Below, in pieces: positions 12,001 through 21,900 of a stretch of DNA of 64,000 nt; the first letter of the stretch is position 1, and every line of letters begins with the position of its first letter. The notes under the pieces were generated by a model. It ran no database searches, had not been told where the DNA came from, and saw only the letters and a program-made list of their open reading frames with translations. The translations under genes were made by a program, and so were the position numbers. Where the stretch lies: assembly GCF_026151205.1 (NCBI RefSeq), contig NC_087075.1, positions 12,260,303 through 12,324,302 on the forward strand, written 5' to 3'. The DNA comes from Bolinopsis microptera (taxonomy: Eukaryota > Ctenophora > Tentaculata > Lobata > Bolinopsidae).

Positions 12001-13131
12001 ATTGAGCAAATTATTGATTATAAGGTATTTCTATTGTGTTATTCTAATTTTCGTATATTTTTATGACCTAAAATTAAATATGCAAAAATAGAGTGATTTT
12101 TTAATTTTATCTCATAAATTAGAGCCATTGAAAATCCACACACTATTTTCAACTCACCCTGTATATATATATATTATATATCCGTACCATTTTACTGACA
12201 CCACGGCATCAACTTTAACAAGACTTACCGTAAAAGATATACAACCTAAAATTTGTTGACTGATTCAAATGCTTTAATGGCCTTCAAATCAGCACGAAAA
12301 AATAAAAAAATGGCCAAGGAATAAGAATTTTAGTGCCCAAAATTTGGACCCCCAAGTGGTGTCAAAAACGCGAATTAAATAGGCAATAATTAATTTAGTC
12401 TCTTGAGTTGTGACACCACTTTAGGGTTAGACGGGTTCCTGCTAGTGAGTATAGAATATAGAAATATAATTATACAAAACACTTTCAGATTTATCTTTAA
12501 CCTGTGTATGTTGAAGGAGCTAGGTTCAGGCTTGATACTAGGATCGTAGTTACTTCTTGGGGGTGGCGGAGGGATGTAGGACTGCATGTTCCCAGAGGTC
12601 ATATCCGGCTGATGGGGGGAACGTGTTAACTGTTAAGGTCGCAAAGATTAGGGCACTTAAACTTTTGGACAAAACATGTTTGATCACGAAAAGTTTGTGC
12701 AATGAGAGTGTTTGCTATGCGTAAATGGCTACAAAATGTTAGGATTCTATTTCCATAAGCAATCTTGCACTATCTAGAACCGCTGAGGGGGGTTGTGTTG
12801 AGTCCACAAAATTAAGGCACTATATTTGATCACGAAAATTTGGTCCGATGAGAGTGTTTGCTGTATAGTGTATAGTATGTGGAATGTGGATCTCGACAAG
12901 AAATCTTACATATTTAGGAATCGCTGGGAGATGGGATGCGAAATCCAATCCTATAATTTCCAGCTGGATTATAAGTCAAAACTACCGGATCGACTGTGTT
13001 AATGACCAATAATTCCAGGCTCTAGCCCTCACCTGGCTGGTAAAGAGGTCACTTTGCAAGCTCTGCTGCATGTCACTCACTGCCTTTTCGTCCACATCGC
13101 TAGACTCCAGTATCTTATCCAGGAACGACAT
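94..13131 (-). CDS. TAF4: TAF4, TFIID subunit 4 (5' twelve coding exons; 3' end lies off the window)
   Basis: TAF4 is a core TFIID subunit that nucleates the complex on promoters in the nucleus. Exons by GT/AG and phase: 13033-13131 (starts MSFLDKILESSDVDEKAV), 12502-12608, 10887-11014, 5039-5132, 4540-4640, 3985-4061, 2261-2389 (minimum; see the 42-bp repeat), 1840-1932, 1431-1637, 1061-1231, 479-638 and 94-225. The sum is 1,498 nt with every junction in phase. The middle is the Gln/Pro-rich coactivator region. Exons 1431-1637 and 1061-1231 encode the TAFH/NHR1 domain (STRESVQKLKAFLTNLLNI, then PPQPHLLVFLKQSVPVL). The last exon ends KDDNEINDVASMA, the hallmark leading into the TAF4 histone-fold region, so the histone fold is beyond base 1. 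The intron 5133-10886 holds a LINE. Confident on identity; single exon ends could shift. Confidence 0.9.
2354..2984 (-). repeat. 42-bp tandem array, about 15 copies, fused to a TAF4 exon
   Basis: On the minus strand each unit reads GTAATAGCGGTAAGC, then TCCTCAGTAATGG and TACCCATGTTACAG. The unit is 14 codons (VIAVSSSVMVPMLQ) and thirteen units are open in one frame straight into the TAF4 exon ending at 2261. The unit boundary TTACAG/GTAATA looks like a 3' and a 5' splice site at once, in phase 0, the phase the neighbouring exon requires. One distal unit (around 2925) has one extra base and breaks the frame. The array is either coding or a row of alternative splice sites. Confidence 0.85.
2985..3183 (-). 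repeat. 24-bp tandem array continuing from the 42-bp array
   Basis: Units of about 24 bp (minus strand GTTACAGGTAATAAACAG), repeated with some decay, abut the 42-bp array inside the TAF4 intron. Each unit also holds CAG/GTAA, a strong 5' splice-site match. Stops occur in frame, so it is not coding. Confidence 0.8.
3184..3984. other. TAF4 intron remainder
   Basis: No gene is seen. The only notable element is an E-box/CRE cluster near 3624-3642. Confidence 0.6.
3624..3642. promoter_or_regulatory. Composite E-box / CRE / E-box
   Basis: GTCACGTGAC overlaps TGACGTCA, which overlaps a second CACGTG, inside a TAF4 intron. These are consensus bHLH-ZIP and CREB/ATF sites; function is inferred only. 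Confidence 0.35.
4681..4739. repeat. (TTAA)n microsatellite
   Basis: Almost pure TTAA repeats inside the TAF4 intron, about 60 bp. Confidence 0.85.
5957..6087. mobile_element. Short inverted-repeat element (MITE)
   Basis: It begins TTTACCTTACTCGGGAACAT and ends with its near-perfect inverse complement (about 24 bp), with no ORF inside. A degraded partial copy of the same termini and interior lies at about 5870-5935, just upstream. Confidence 0.6.
6094..6195 (+). pseudogene. Fragment of a LINE reverse transcriptase C-terminus
   Basis: Encodes ERIAEARWKMAGHVLRSGE followed by TPAYLSF. This is the conserved R-WAGHVLR motif found after the RT domain of many LINEs. It is too short for a full element and lies immediately after the MITE. 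Confidence 0.55.
6792..7990 (+). pseudogene. LINE polyprotein, 5' half (end of endonuclease + RT fingers/palm)
   Basis: About 399 codons. Visible motifs are the endonuclease tail SDHFAVSF, the RT linker KNLNTRKAMGPDKIHGEVLK, IVVPVHKKGSKNDIKNYRP (RT block 1), ISLSSLVMKVMERI, QHGFLPHKSC, and the first catalytic Asp block VYFDFAKAFDSVNHDL. It then runs into the inserted element and stops at about 8027. The missing 5' end means no complete endonuclease. Confidence 0.85.
7991..9263 (+). mobile_element. ORF1-only retroelement nested in the LINE
   Basis: A 1.27-kb insert within the RT codons of the host LINE. It consists of a 5' leader (7991-8131), a single 303-codon ORF, a 3' UTR, and an AATAAA followed at once by an A-run at 9255-9264. 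The host protein resumes at IDGMLLQFMK at 9265. It carries no RT, resembling a HAL1-type half-LINE or a retrocopied ORF1 transcript. A clear target duplication is not visible because the junction is A-rich. Confidence 0.65.
8132..9043 (+). CDS. LINE ORF1-like RNA-binding protein, intact 303 aa
   Basis: A single intact ORF. Residues about 1-90 form an alpha-helical N-terminal region without a known motif. Residues about 90-150 are a coiled coil rich in K/E/Q (EQKTVIDLQKQLIEKKDEEL). Residues about 165-260 look like the RRM-type fold of L1/CR1 ORF1 proteins (RSRNVVIYGISESDGEKLE, FRDCCRVG, LLRTKEGYKSIYICPDRS). Known ORF1 proteins trimerise through the coil and coat LINE RNA. It is intact although embedded in a dead LINE, so insertion was probably recent. 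Family placement is by pattern only. Confidence 0.7.
   Translation: MQYSYHEHTKHLVDDPDNDDLFSARHADQVARATNSVFNEMCHELDVKEYGDLVLKNLNKRSVSKEKLCDWLQTVCFILNRYAAPHLQMAAERVDKQNISVIAEQKTVIDLQKQLIEKKDEELKSVQTTVQTEMKSYSSALKKTCAAALTPKKICTAVKTIAEKDERSRNVVIYGISESDGEKLENKVAEVLGEINEKPSFRDCCRVGLKRVGTLIRPTKLSLNSSDMVNQVLRKAKLLRTKEGYKSIYICPDRSVEERRAYKKLWEELKEKRKAEPNRVHFIRNNKIVSSDKNSVSASSEEI
9265..10398 (+). pseudogene. LINE polyprotein, 3' half (RT palm/thumb and C-terminus)
   Basis: Continues the interrupted RT: LSGVPQGSIIGPTLFVLFIN (block with PQGS), LLYADDTKMW (catalytic YADD), a thumb region, FEHCPIIWRPASS, LEGLQKRALKWI, and a C-terminal TWNRLPLSLREIIRPGVFK. Catalytic residues are intact, so decay began with 5' truncation and the nested insertion rather than point mutations. 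An ATG in the upstream insert could allow an artefactual fusion start at about 9223. Confidence 0.85.
11035..11135. mobile_element. MITE family M1, copy 1 (short)
   Basis: Terminal inverted repeats AAGGGGTCGTTCATATATTA at the left and the inverse complement at the right, about 100 bp in all, within the TAF4 intron. Same family as 11366-11527, 35063-35130 and 35948-36121. Confidence 0.75.
11366..11527. mobile_element. MITE family M1, copy 2
   Basis: GATCGTTCACATATTATTAC at the left and TACGTAATATGTGAACGACC then CCTT at the right, with the family's C-rich/G-rich internal blocks, 162 bp. No coding capacity. Confidence 0.75.
11528..12501. other. TAF4 intron, no recognised element
   Basis: AT-rich sequence with short spurious ORFs only. 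Confidence 0.6.
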
Positions 13132-13989
13132 GCTTGGAACCTAGTCGGAGGTCTATTAAATATTTGTGCTGGGGAATTGTCAGAGGACGCCTAATGAACA
13201 TGAATTTCACATACGCATTTAGTCATATAATTCGATAGAGTTTTAAGGTCACGTATGGAATGAATCACCTTGCATTTTAGTTTAGCTGTACGAATTCCCG
13301 CATAAATTTGCTGAGTTGTACCTAAATTTCAAAATGTTTATAAGACTTCCCTCAATATAAGGTCTTACAGTTGAATTTTTCTGAACTAATATTAAATTCG
13401 GTAAGACAATAAAAAACATGTAATCAGTTCATATTCAATTTTCATAAAATCACGATACTATTGAATAATATCTCAATGTTTGTCTGCGTAGAATATCTTA
13501 ACAAATTTCTGTACAATATGTAATTAATGATATTTCATTAATTAACATTTTCCTGTCGCGAAAGGAAAAGCAAAGGAAAATATCAACATTTTAATAACTT
13601 AATCTCTATCCATCATGCTATTAGTGATCAACTTAAAATTTAGAAACAAACTAAATTCTCCAAGCAGGGCTTGGCAAAAAATAAACATTCTCTAATGTAT
13701 ATCCGCCGAGACTATCAATATCAAAATACAATTATGTTCGTCGCGCATGGACACAATATGAATGCCAACTTCCAAACAATAGGGCGACCGTAAACACAAT
13801 CCAATCTGACTCATTCTATTATCAGCACAATAAGATCTGCCAATTCTTGGGGAACTACATAAACAATTTGTACTTGATCCTCTCCAAGGAGAGTTCTTTG
13901 CCGTAGTGTTTTATTACACCGTACCAGTGAGTCGCTGTCTGTGTTATATCTTCTTTTAGTGTGCCTGTGACTGCGAGGGGGAGGTTTAA
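13132..13989 (-). promoter_or_regulatory. TAF4 5' UTR / promoter region
   Basis: The 0.86 kb between the TAF4 start codon and the E-box array has no ORF of note. The transcription start must lie here or in the array beyond. No TATA or initiator can be assigned with confidence. Confidence 0.4.
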
Positions 13990-14149
13990 GTCACGTGACG
14001 AGGGGGAGGTTTTAGTCACGTGACGAGAGGGAGGTTTTAGTCACGTGACGAGAGGGAGGTTTTAGTCACGTGACGAGAGGGAGGTTTTAGTCACGTGACG
14101 AGAGGGAGGTTTTAGTCACGTGACGAGGGGGAGGTTTTAGTCACGTGAC
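13990..14149. promoter_or_regulatory. Seven-copy GTCACGTGAC palindrome array upstream of TAF4
   Basis: Perfect GTCACGTGAC 10-mers start at 13990, 14015, 14040, 14065, 14090, 14115 and 14140, exactly 25 bp apart. The spacer is GAGRGGGAGGTTTTA. The 10-mer equals the CLEAR/E-box palindrome bound by MiT/TFE (TFEB, MITF) and USF proteins in animals. It lies between the TAF4 start (13131) and the 3' end of the next gene (14370), so it could act on TAF4. Regulatory role is inferred. Confidence 0.6.
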
Positions 14150-14369
14150 GAATAAACTTATTTAAAATTGTTTTAACCTTAATTAAATTCACGGATTGAG
14201 CACACTGCAAAGAAAAATTCAGTTATCTGTTGATGATCTTCCAAGGACATACTCTAAACAAAAAAGACCATATTTTGAATCAACATCTTTAATTACAAGG
14301 ACATTAGTTAATCACAATTAAAATGGTGATATTAATTATGTTGTTGAACTATGAATATCATAAATTTAA

Positions 14370-17300
14370 CTAACAATTCCCGGGAGCTGTTCCAATATTT
14401 AACGATTTAAGAATATTGGAACCACCATCAAGAATGCACATCCCTCCAGCATATGTTCCCTGAAACGTAAGCAATATTATTAATTATTTAATAATATTAT
14501 TAATTATCTAATCATATTAGTAATATTATTAATCCTTTTAAGATATATCACGGAAAATGTTTGGTTGGCTACTGTTCTTGCTGTATAGAATTTAGTCACT
14601 CCGCAAGCAATAATAGCATTTCATTCACTCCGCAGTATATTAACTGTGTCTCAACTATAAAGAAACCGTTTTCATACCAATATCGTAAATGGGCGCTAAC
14701 CGCCTTTCATAAGCTGATGAATATTTTAGTTGAAGAATAGTTCATTACTACTGCTAACTGACTTTGCACTTTCATTTGATGATATTGCTTTCCTTTATGT
14801 TCACTACGTACGATAATGCGTGTCTTCCATTATATTTATATTATTAGTATTTGATACCTTACTTTTTTTAAACAAACTATTTTAACTTTTAGTTAAAGTG
14901 CCTGCCATGGGACTCTCATTTTTCTAACTTTGAACACATGTACTAATATGTGTAGTGCTATCTCAGAGGACAACTCTAAATCACTTAAGCCAAAACCCGC
15001 TCAACTCTAGGAAGGACTCCGTACCTGGACGACATTCTCCACAATAGCTTCCGTGTAAGATCTGGCTTCTTCAGTTTGGCACCCCGTGTCCACTGAATAG
15101 AGTTCATGTTAAAGTGGGATATGTTCATGTTAAAGTGGGATATTGTCTGTTGAAAATAACTAAGTATTTGTTAATACCATTGATAAATTCCTGTGGTAGG
15201 TAAAACTGCAGACGCTTACAATTTATTTGTAAATCAAAGTCTTCTTTGTCACGATTGTTAATACTTTAAAGCTTTTATTTTTTCAATTTTTAAAATAACT
15301 AAATGTTTGTTAATACCATTGATAAATTCCTGGAGTAGGTAAAACTGCTGACACTATTAAAAGTAAATTGTAAATCAAAGTCTTCTTTGCCGTTATTGTT
15401 AATACTTTAAAGCTTTCTTATTTCAATTTTTGATTTAAGTCTATTTAAAATAACTTAATATTTGTTCATACCATTAATAAATTCCTGGAGAAGGTAAAAC
15501 TGCAGACGCTTACAAGTTAATTGTAAATCAAAGTCTTCTCTGTCGTAATTGTTAATACTTTAAAGCTTTCTTATTTCCATTTTTGGTTTGAGATCAAACA
15601 AAAGAAGACAAAAAACACCAATAACTACGGAAAACTAACCGCTCGATTCAGATGTCGACCTATTCAACCTATCCTCTTGACCTGAAAAAGAACAAAGTCA
15701 TAAATTTAACAAACTTCAATTATTATCTATTTATAATCCATCAATTTAAAACTCAACAGTCACAGAAAGAGTGAAAGACTCCCTTATAAGGGCATAACGT
15801 GACATTACCTCTCTGATTAGGAGCACTGATATCATGGTCCTCACTCCATTCCTCGATCACGTGATCAGATTCAGGGTAGTCTATTTTAACAGGATCACTG
15901 GTCAGTTCCAGGGTGCCGATTATAGCAGCTCGGTCAGTCGACACGAGATCTTGCTCTCTGAAGGAGAAAGTGGGTGGTAAAGTGGGTGGTAAAGTAGTAA
16001 ATTGGGTGGGTAAAGTGGGTGGGTAAAGTGGGTGGGTAAAGTGGGTGGTAAAGTGGGTGGTAAAGTGGGTGGTAAAGTGGGTGGTAAAGTGGGTGGTAAA
16101 GTGGGTGGTAAAGTGAGTGGTAAAGTGGGTGGTAAAGTGGGTGGTAAAGTGGGTGGTAAAGTGAGTGGTAAAGTGGGTGGTAAAGTGGGCGGTAAAGTGG
16201 GTGGTTAAGTGGGTGGTAAAGTGGGTGGTAAAGTGGGTGGTTAAGTGGGTGATAAAGTGGGTGGTAAAGTGGGTGGTAAAATGGGTGGTAAAGTGGGTGG
16301 TAAAGTGGATGGTAAAGTGGTTGGTAAAGTGGTTGGTAAAGTGGGTGGTAAAGTGGGTGGTAAAGTGGGTGGTAAAGTGGGTGGTTAAGTGGATGGTAAA
16401 GTGGGTGGTAAAGTGGGTGGTAAAGTGGGTGGTAAAGTGGGTGGTAAAGTGGGTGGTAAAGTGGGTGGTAAAGTGGGTGGTAAAGTGGGTGGTAAAGTGG
16501 ATGGTAAAGTGGGTGGTAAAGTGGGTGGTAAAGTGGATGGTAAAGTGTGTGGTAAAGTGGGTGGTAAAGTGGGTGGTAAAGTGGGTGGTAAAGTGGGTGG
16601 TAAAGTGGGTGGTAAAGTGGGTGGTAAAGTGGATGGTAAAGTGGGAGGTTAATCAATGTAGGAGGTTTGTATAAAAGTAGCTTCTACATCATGAAGACAG
16701 TAGTTTAAGGTAACTATTAGATCGATATAACTTTATTTTAGCAAGCTTCTTACACGAAGAAGTGTCTCCCCAAAAATCTCATGGTAGCCCAATGTGAAAA
16801 CTAATGACAGAGTTTCTAAGTATAAAAAACAGAAGTTCGCAAGAAGCAGGGAGGTGCGGAATGCGGATGGTATGCAGACAGAACATTGAAAATAGTGCTC
16901 ACAGTTCAAATCAGATTAGGGGTTTTATTGAACCAACCCCCAACCAACCAACAACATTTATTACACAGACGGAATACACAAGTAGAGTGGTACAGCTAGT
17001 GTAATGACAAAATAACACACCTTATTACTTCTGGTGACTCATCCTCAGTGAGTGATTCATCCTCACTCATAACCGATGAATAAGGAGGATATCACTCTAG
17101 AGAACCTTCAAATACACTCAGAACAACAAGTTCAAATACACTCAAATACACTCAAATACACTCAAATACACTCAAATACACTCAGAACAGGAGCTTGCCA
17201 AAAACAAACGTCACACTAAGATAATAAACGTGTATGAACTGTAGTGCAAGGTATAAGCCCTTAATAATACTAACTTGTGACCACACCGGAATACAGTAGT

Positions 17301-17635
17301 TTACACTTCTCTGTATACACAGCTAACAGCTAACAGGTACTAGGCAAACAAAACACACGTACTGTTATTGTTCGATATAACAACCTGATGGGACAGATAT
17401 TTTGCTTTTGCTACATTCACATGACCAGATTGGAGTTGCTGCCACATTCCTCACCGCTCAAAATACCCTCAACTTACTCATTAAACTCAGTATCAGAGCT
17501 AGGTTCTGACAGTATAATCACATCCTCCATCCGATCATCCTCCACCAGCAGGAACTGCTCATCTTCCTCATCTTCCATTTTATCCATCGTTACAGCGCTC
17601 CCATCAGCTAGTTTATTGGGAGCTTGGTTAGTTTC
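14370..17635 (-). CDS. Uncharacterised acidic protein, six exons
   Basis: I do not recognise this protein. Exons: 17478-17635 (coding from ATG at 17587, MDKMEDEEDEQFLLVEDDRM), 17021-17065, 15809-15957, 15640-15681, 15025-15092 and 14370-14459 (ends TAG). All junctions are in phase (2,2,1,1,0). The N-terminal half is very acidic (DEDESLTEDESPEVI; IEEWSEDHD); the C-terminus is GTYAGGMCILDGGSNILKSL followed by NIGTAPGNC. There is no signal peptide, membrane segment or known domain. The first exon merges with a 40-bp tandem array, so upstream exons are uncertain. It could be the 3' part of the adjacent peptidase-like gene, but no phase-compatible junction was found. The small 17021-17065 exon has the weakest acceptor. 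Confidence 0.5.
15160..15592. repeat. Three diverged tandem copies of about 135-140 bp
   Basis: The same series of blocks (TTGTTAATACCATTGATAAA, then GGTAAAACTGC, then TTGTAAATCAAAGTCTTCT, then TTAATACTTTAAAGCTTT) occurs three times in a row inside the intron between exons 15640-15681 and 15025-15092. Confidence 0.8.
15966..16653. repeat. 12-bp minisatellite GGTGGTAAAGTG, about 57 copies
   Basis: Near-perfect dodecamers with scattered substitutions (AGTGGT, GATGGT). On the coding (minus) strand the unit is CACTTTACCACC, a pyrimidine-rich string that leads straight into the acceptor CTTTCTCCTTCAG of the exon starting at 15957. It translates as repeats (YHPL or VKWV) but has no coding role. 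Confidence 0.9.
17127..17184. repeat. 10-bp microsatellite CAAATACACT
   Basis: Six consecutive copies in the intron between exons 17478-17635 and 17021-17065 of the acidic-protein gene. Confidence 0.8.
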
Positions 17636-18040
17636 CTTAAATCGGCTAGTATATTGGGAGCTTGGTTAGTTTCCTTACAAATCAGCTAGTTTATTGGGAG
17701 CTTGGTTAGTTTCCTTACAAATCAGCTAGTTTATTGGGAGCTTGGTCAGTTTCCTTACAAATCAGCTAGTTTATTGGGAGCTTGGTTAGTTTCCTTACAA
17801 ATCAGCTAGTTTATTGGGAGCTTGGTTAGTTTCCTTACAAATCAGCTAGTTTATTGGGAGCTTGGTTAGTTTCCTTACAAATCAGCTAGTTTATTGGGAG
17901 CTTGGTTAGTTTCCTTACAAATCAGCTAGTTTATTGGGAGCTTGGTTAGTTTCCTTACAAATCAGCTAGTTTATTGGGAGCTTGGTTAGTTTCCTTACAA
18001 ATCAGCTAGTTTATTGGGAGCTTGGTTAGTTTCCTTACAA
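17606..18040 (-). repeat. 40-bp minisatellite, about 11 copies, overlapping an exon's 5' end
   Basis: Minus-strand unit GATTTGTAAGGAAACTAACC + AAGCTCCCAATAAACTAGCT. The copy nearest the gene (17606-17635) is the start of the acidic-protein exon (acceptor TTTAAG/GAAACTAACC), so the array repeats a splice junction. The other copies read TTTGTAAGG, a 5' splice-site match. Confidence 0.85.
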
Positions 18041-18990
18041 TTTAGAGGAACATATACCGCAGGGTATAATATATGGAATACGTCTTTGTTCCGATATAAT
18101 ATAAAGGGAGTTACACATTCAAAATCTCTAATGAATATTACACAAAATTAGCTCTCTCACAACTGATATCCAACATGGAACTGAACAAATCAGACCGGTA
18201 AAAGAATGCAAGTTACAAACAAGAGCTTAAGAGAAATTATATGACCAAATAAGCGTATGGGAAGGCTAAGTAAAACTAAACGAGCGATATGTAGTACAAC
18301 GATTAGATGATTGAATAGTCTCTGAACCGGCCACCACTGATCCTTGTAGTCTACAGCATGTGTATTATAGTGGATATATAGTGGATATATGGTGAATATT
18401 TGGAGCAAATAAAATGGAAATACAGAAGACTCGACTACACGTTACGACTCATTATGCAATTTCAAACTATAACTATCTATTTTAAAGATGTATTAATGGA
18501 TTGCATACGCGCATATTACATATATAATTTACAGGTATACCATATGTAAACCAATACACAGAGGTGTGTTGTTAAAAAGTCACTGTGCCAATATTGATAG
18601 TATAATAATAATCTGGCAAAATACCAGATTATGATCGGGCCAAGCAGCTCAATCGCTAGCTTTTGACGCTATAAATAATACAACCGACTCAATAAGAAGT
18701 TTCTCGGTATTTTTGAATGGGTTAATAAATTACAAAATAAGTTACATGAAAAACCTTGAAAGTATAAAACTGCGCTTATCAAAACCGGGTGAATGAAACG
18801 TCAACAGCCTGATGTTAATATAACCTAAGGGCTAAGACTTGTAATAAGTTTCAACAACACACAATTCGTTTCGTTTAAAAATTGTAATAAAGGAACTTGA
18901 ACAAATCTTTCAAATCAGTCCCGAAGTCAGTTAACCAAATATGGCGTGACCATGACCAGCCTTCTTCTCCAAATAAGGTATAATTACTTC
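18041..18990. other. Intergenic or intronic, nothing recognised
   Basis: AT-rich sequence between the peptidase-like gene and the 40-bp array. No exon with compatible phase was found. Confidence 0.5.
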
Positions 18991-21900
18991 CTAGCTGTCT
19001 GCTATCTGCTGATTAACCTTACCGGTCTCATCCTCTACTGCCACCCTACCGGTCTGCTCCCTCAACCTCACCATTCCTTCTCGGTCGAAGGGTGGTGGAA
19101 CCTTGAGGTTACCCTCAGGGCCCACTAAGTGAGGGTGAGTGGAGGAGAGACGGGAAAAGAGGGCTGAGTCTGGGGAGCCGGACACGTCACGGTGCCACCA
19201 TTGTTTTCCTGGGAAGGGTGGGTTTTAGTGAGGAGGGTGGGTTTTAGTGGGGAGGGTGGATTTTAGCGGGGAGGGTGGGTTTTAGTGGGGAGGGTGGGTT
19301 TTAGCGGGAAGGGTGGGTTTTAGCGGGGAGGGTGGGTTTTAGTGGGGAGGGTGGGTTTTAGCCGAGGAGGGTGGGTTTTAGCGGGGAGGGTGGGTTTTAG
19401 TGGGGAGGGTGGGTTTTAGCGGGGAGGGTGGGCTTTAGTGGGGAGGGTGGGTTTTAGCCGAGGAGGGTGGGCTTTAGCCGAGGAGGGTGGGCTTTAGCCG
19501 AGGAGGGTGGGTTTTAGTGGGGAGGGTTGGTTTTAGCCGAGAAGGGTGGGCTTTAGCCGAGGAGGGTGGGTTTTAGTGGGGAGGGTGGGTTTAAGCCGAG
19601 GAGGGTGGGCTTTAGCTGAGGAGGGTGGGTTTTAGTGGGGAGGGTGGGTTTTAGCCGAGGAGGGTGGATTTTAGCCGAGGAGGGTGGGTTTTAGTGGGGA
19701 GGGTGGGTTTTAGCCGAGGAGGGTGGATTTTAGCCGAGGAGGGTGGGTTTTAGCCGGGGAGGGTGGGTTTTAGTGGGGAGGGTGGGTTTTAGCCGAGGAG
19801 GGTGGGCTTTAGCCGAGGAGGGTGGGTTTTAGTGGGAAGGGTGGGTTTTAGCCGGGGAGGGTGGGTTTTAGTGGGGAGGGTGGGTTTTAGCCGGGGAGGG
19901 TGGGTTTTAGTGGGGAGGGTGGGTTTTAGCCGAGGAGGGTGGGCTTTAGCCGAGGAGGGTGGGTTTTAGTGGGGAGGGTGGGTTTTAGCCGGGGAGGGTG
20001 GGTTTTAGCCGGGGAGGGTGAGTTTTAGCCGAGGAGGGTGGGTTTTAGTGGGAAGGGTTGGTTTTAGCCGAGGAAGGTGGGTTTTAGCCGAAGAGGGTGG
20101 GTTTTAGTGGGGAGGGTGGGTTTTAGTGGGGAGGGTGGGTTTTAGTGGGGAGGGTGGGTTTTAGTGGGGAGGGTGGGTTTTAGCCGAGGAGGGTGGGTTT
20201 TAGTGGGGAGGGTGGGTACTGGGTTTTATTGGGAGGGTGAGTTGGGTGCACTGTAATAAGTAATATAATTTTAGACTACCCCGTAATACGTAACTGCAAT
20301 TTGATATTTATTGGTAAGGTCCAGCAGCAGCACAACTCACCTCCCATTCCGTCTCCGAAGACCTTGAATCCTGCAGCAACTTTGGAAGCATGCTCTATCG
20401 GAGCTACGAGAGCATTCGCCAGCCTATCTGCTGTCAACTTAGTTCCTGGAACAAGATAAATTAGTAACTCGAACCTTATCGGTGTAAAGGAGTCAACTTT
20501 CGACAAAGAAATTCCCTCTAAGTCTTAGCTCCCCGCATCAAACATTGTGGTCTGCAGGAACGTCTGCTTCACCACCGTACTGAACATCCATCTAGTGTTG
20601 ATAGTTGAAGTGAGACATCCCACTTGTATTTTATAGATTTCAGGGAGCAGAAAGCTTAAAATATAAGAAAAAACAGTGTAAAAGAAACACGCCACTCACC
20701 AGTGAGATACTCTACCATTTCCCTGGGGCGCTTGCCAGCCCCGTGTTGAAGGAAATGCTCCCTGAAGTACTCGCCAGCGTGTCTGGAGAAGGGGTCTATG
20801 ACAAAGAGTTCCTTGTGTAGGATGTTAGCTATCGCTTTACACCAAAGGTGCGAGTAAACTTGTCCTCCCTGGGAAAAAAGTTGGCTTAGGGTGAACCTGA
20901 AGACGATTTAGGGTGAACTTGAAGACGATTTATGGTGAACTTGAAGACGATTTAGGGTGAACTTGAAGACGATTTATGGTGAACCTGAAGACGATTTAGA
21001 TTTTAGGGTGAACCTGAAGACGATTGAGGGTGAACCTGAAGACGATTTACACATGTATTTTTAAAGTTCCTGCTTAATTGACATTTCATATCACTTATTA
21101 TACATATTATGTTTAAAACAACCCCTTTCAGGCTGGTTACTTTATTTATAAGATATGTACAATTTTATTGCAGGTTAAGTAGTAAGCATGTGGGATTGGA
21201 GTTATATGTGTTTAACAAACGTGGGATTTTGAAAATTGTGACAAGTCAATTAGTCAACTTAGAGGTGGGAGATTAGTCCGTGCGTCATGATTTCTATCTT
21301 AGTTCCACTACCGCTTGGGAATATAATGGATTCTGTTCTGTTTCCGCAACAGACCCTTTAAAGTTATTTATTCCAAGGCCACAACTTGTGATATGTTTAC
21401 ATGCTCCGTGATGTAGTGTGGACTGTGTGTAAGGACCCGAATTCCGTATTAATTATCTTTAATTTTGTCCATTACATTTACATATCGTCAGATTAAATAT
21501 GTTTGCTAGATATTGATACTCTGATATAATACTTATAAATAGATGATGTTTGTTGTCGTGGTAGCATGGCAACAATTGCCTGGATCAATATTATAAATTG
21601 CTTTGGCCTTTTCTAGGATGATCGGTCATGCAGCGTGATCCGTGATTAATGTCGTCAACGTAACAATATTGAACCGAGAACAATTGTTATGACATTTTTA
21701 CTTGCTGTCGGTGACACTAGTATACCGGCTCTAACAATTAGACTTGTGCTAAACAGGCCCTGACACTCTGATAGGCCTAGAGACAGAATATAAGAAAATT
21801 GAATCAAAGCCGATCGAACATAAAAAGTCATAAATCTGCGAATGAGAAACGCTATTACGTCACATATAATCCGATCTATGTAACCAGGTTATTCAAAAGT

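Noticed and set aside
13990..14149. CRISPR-like regular spacing
   Set aside because: Repeat and spacer are both constant and the genome is eukaryotic; it is a simple tandem array.
15934..16674. Long ORFs on both strands encoding YHPL or VKWV repeats
   Set aside because: Products of a 12-bp minisatellite, which is open in several frames by period; no start context or flanking gene.
17478..19208. Joining the acidic exon to the peptidase-like gene as one protein
   Set aside because: The donor at 19023 leaves phase 1, but no acceptor near 17635 supplies the two bases needed in the open frame.
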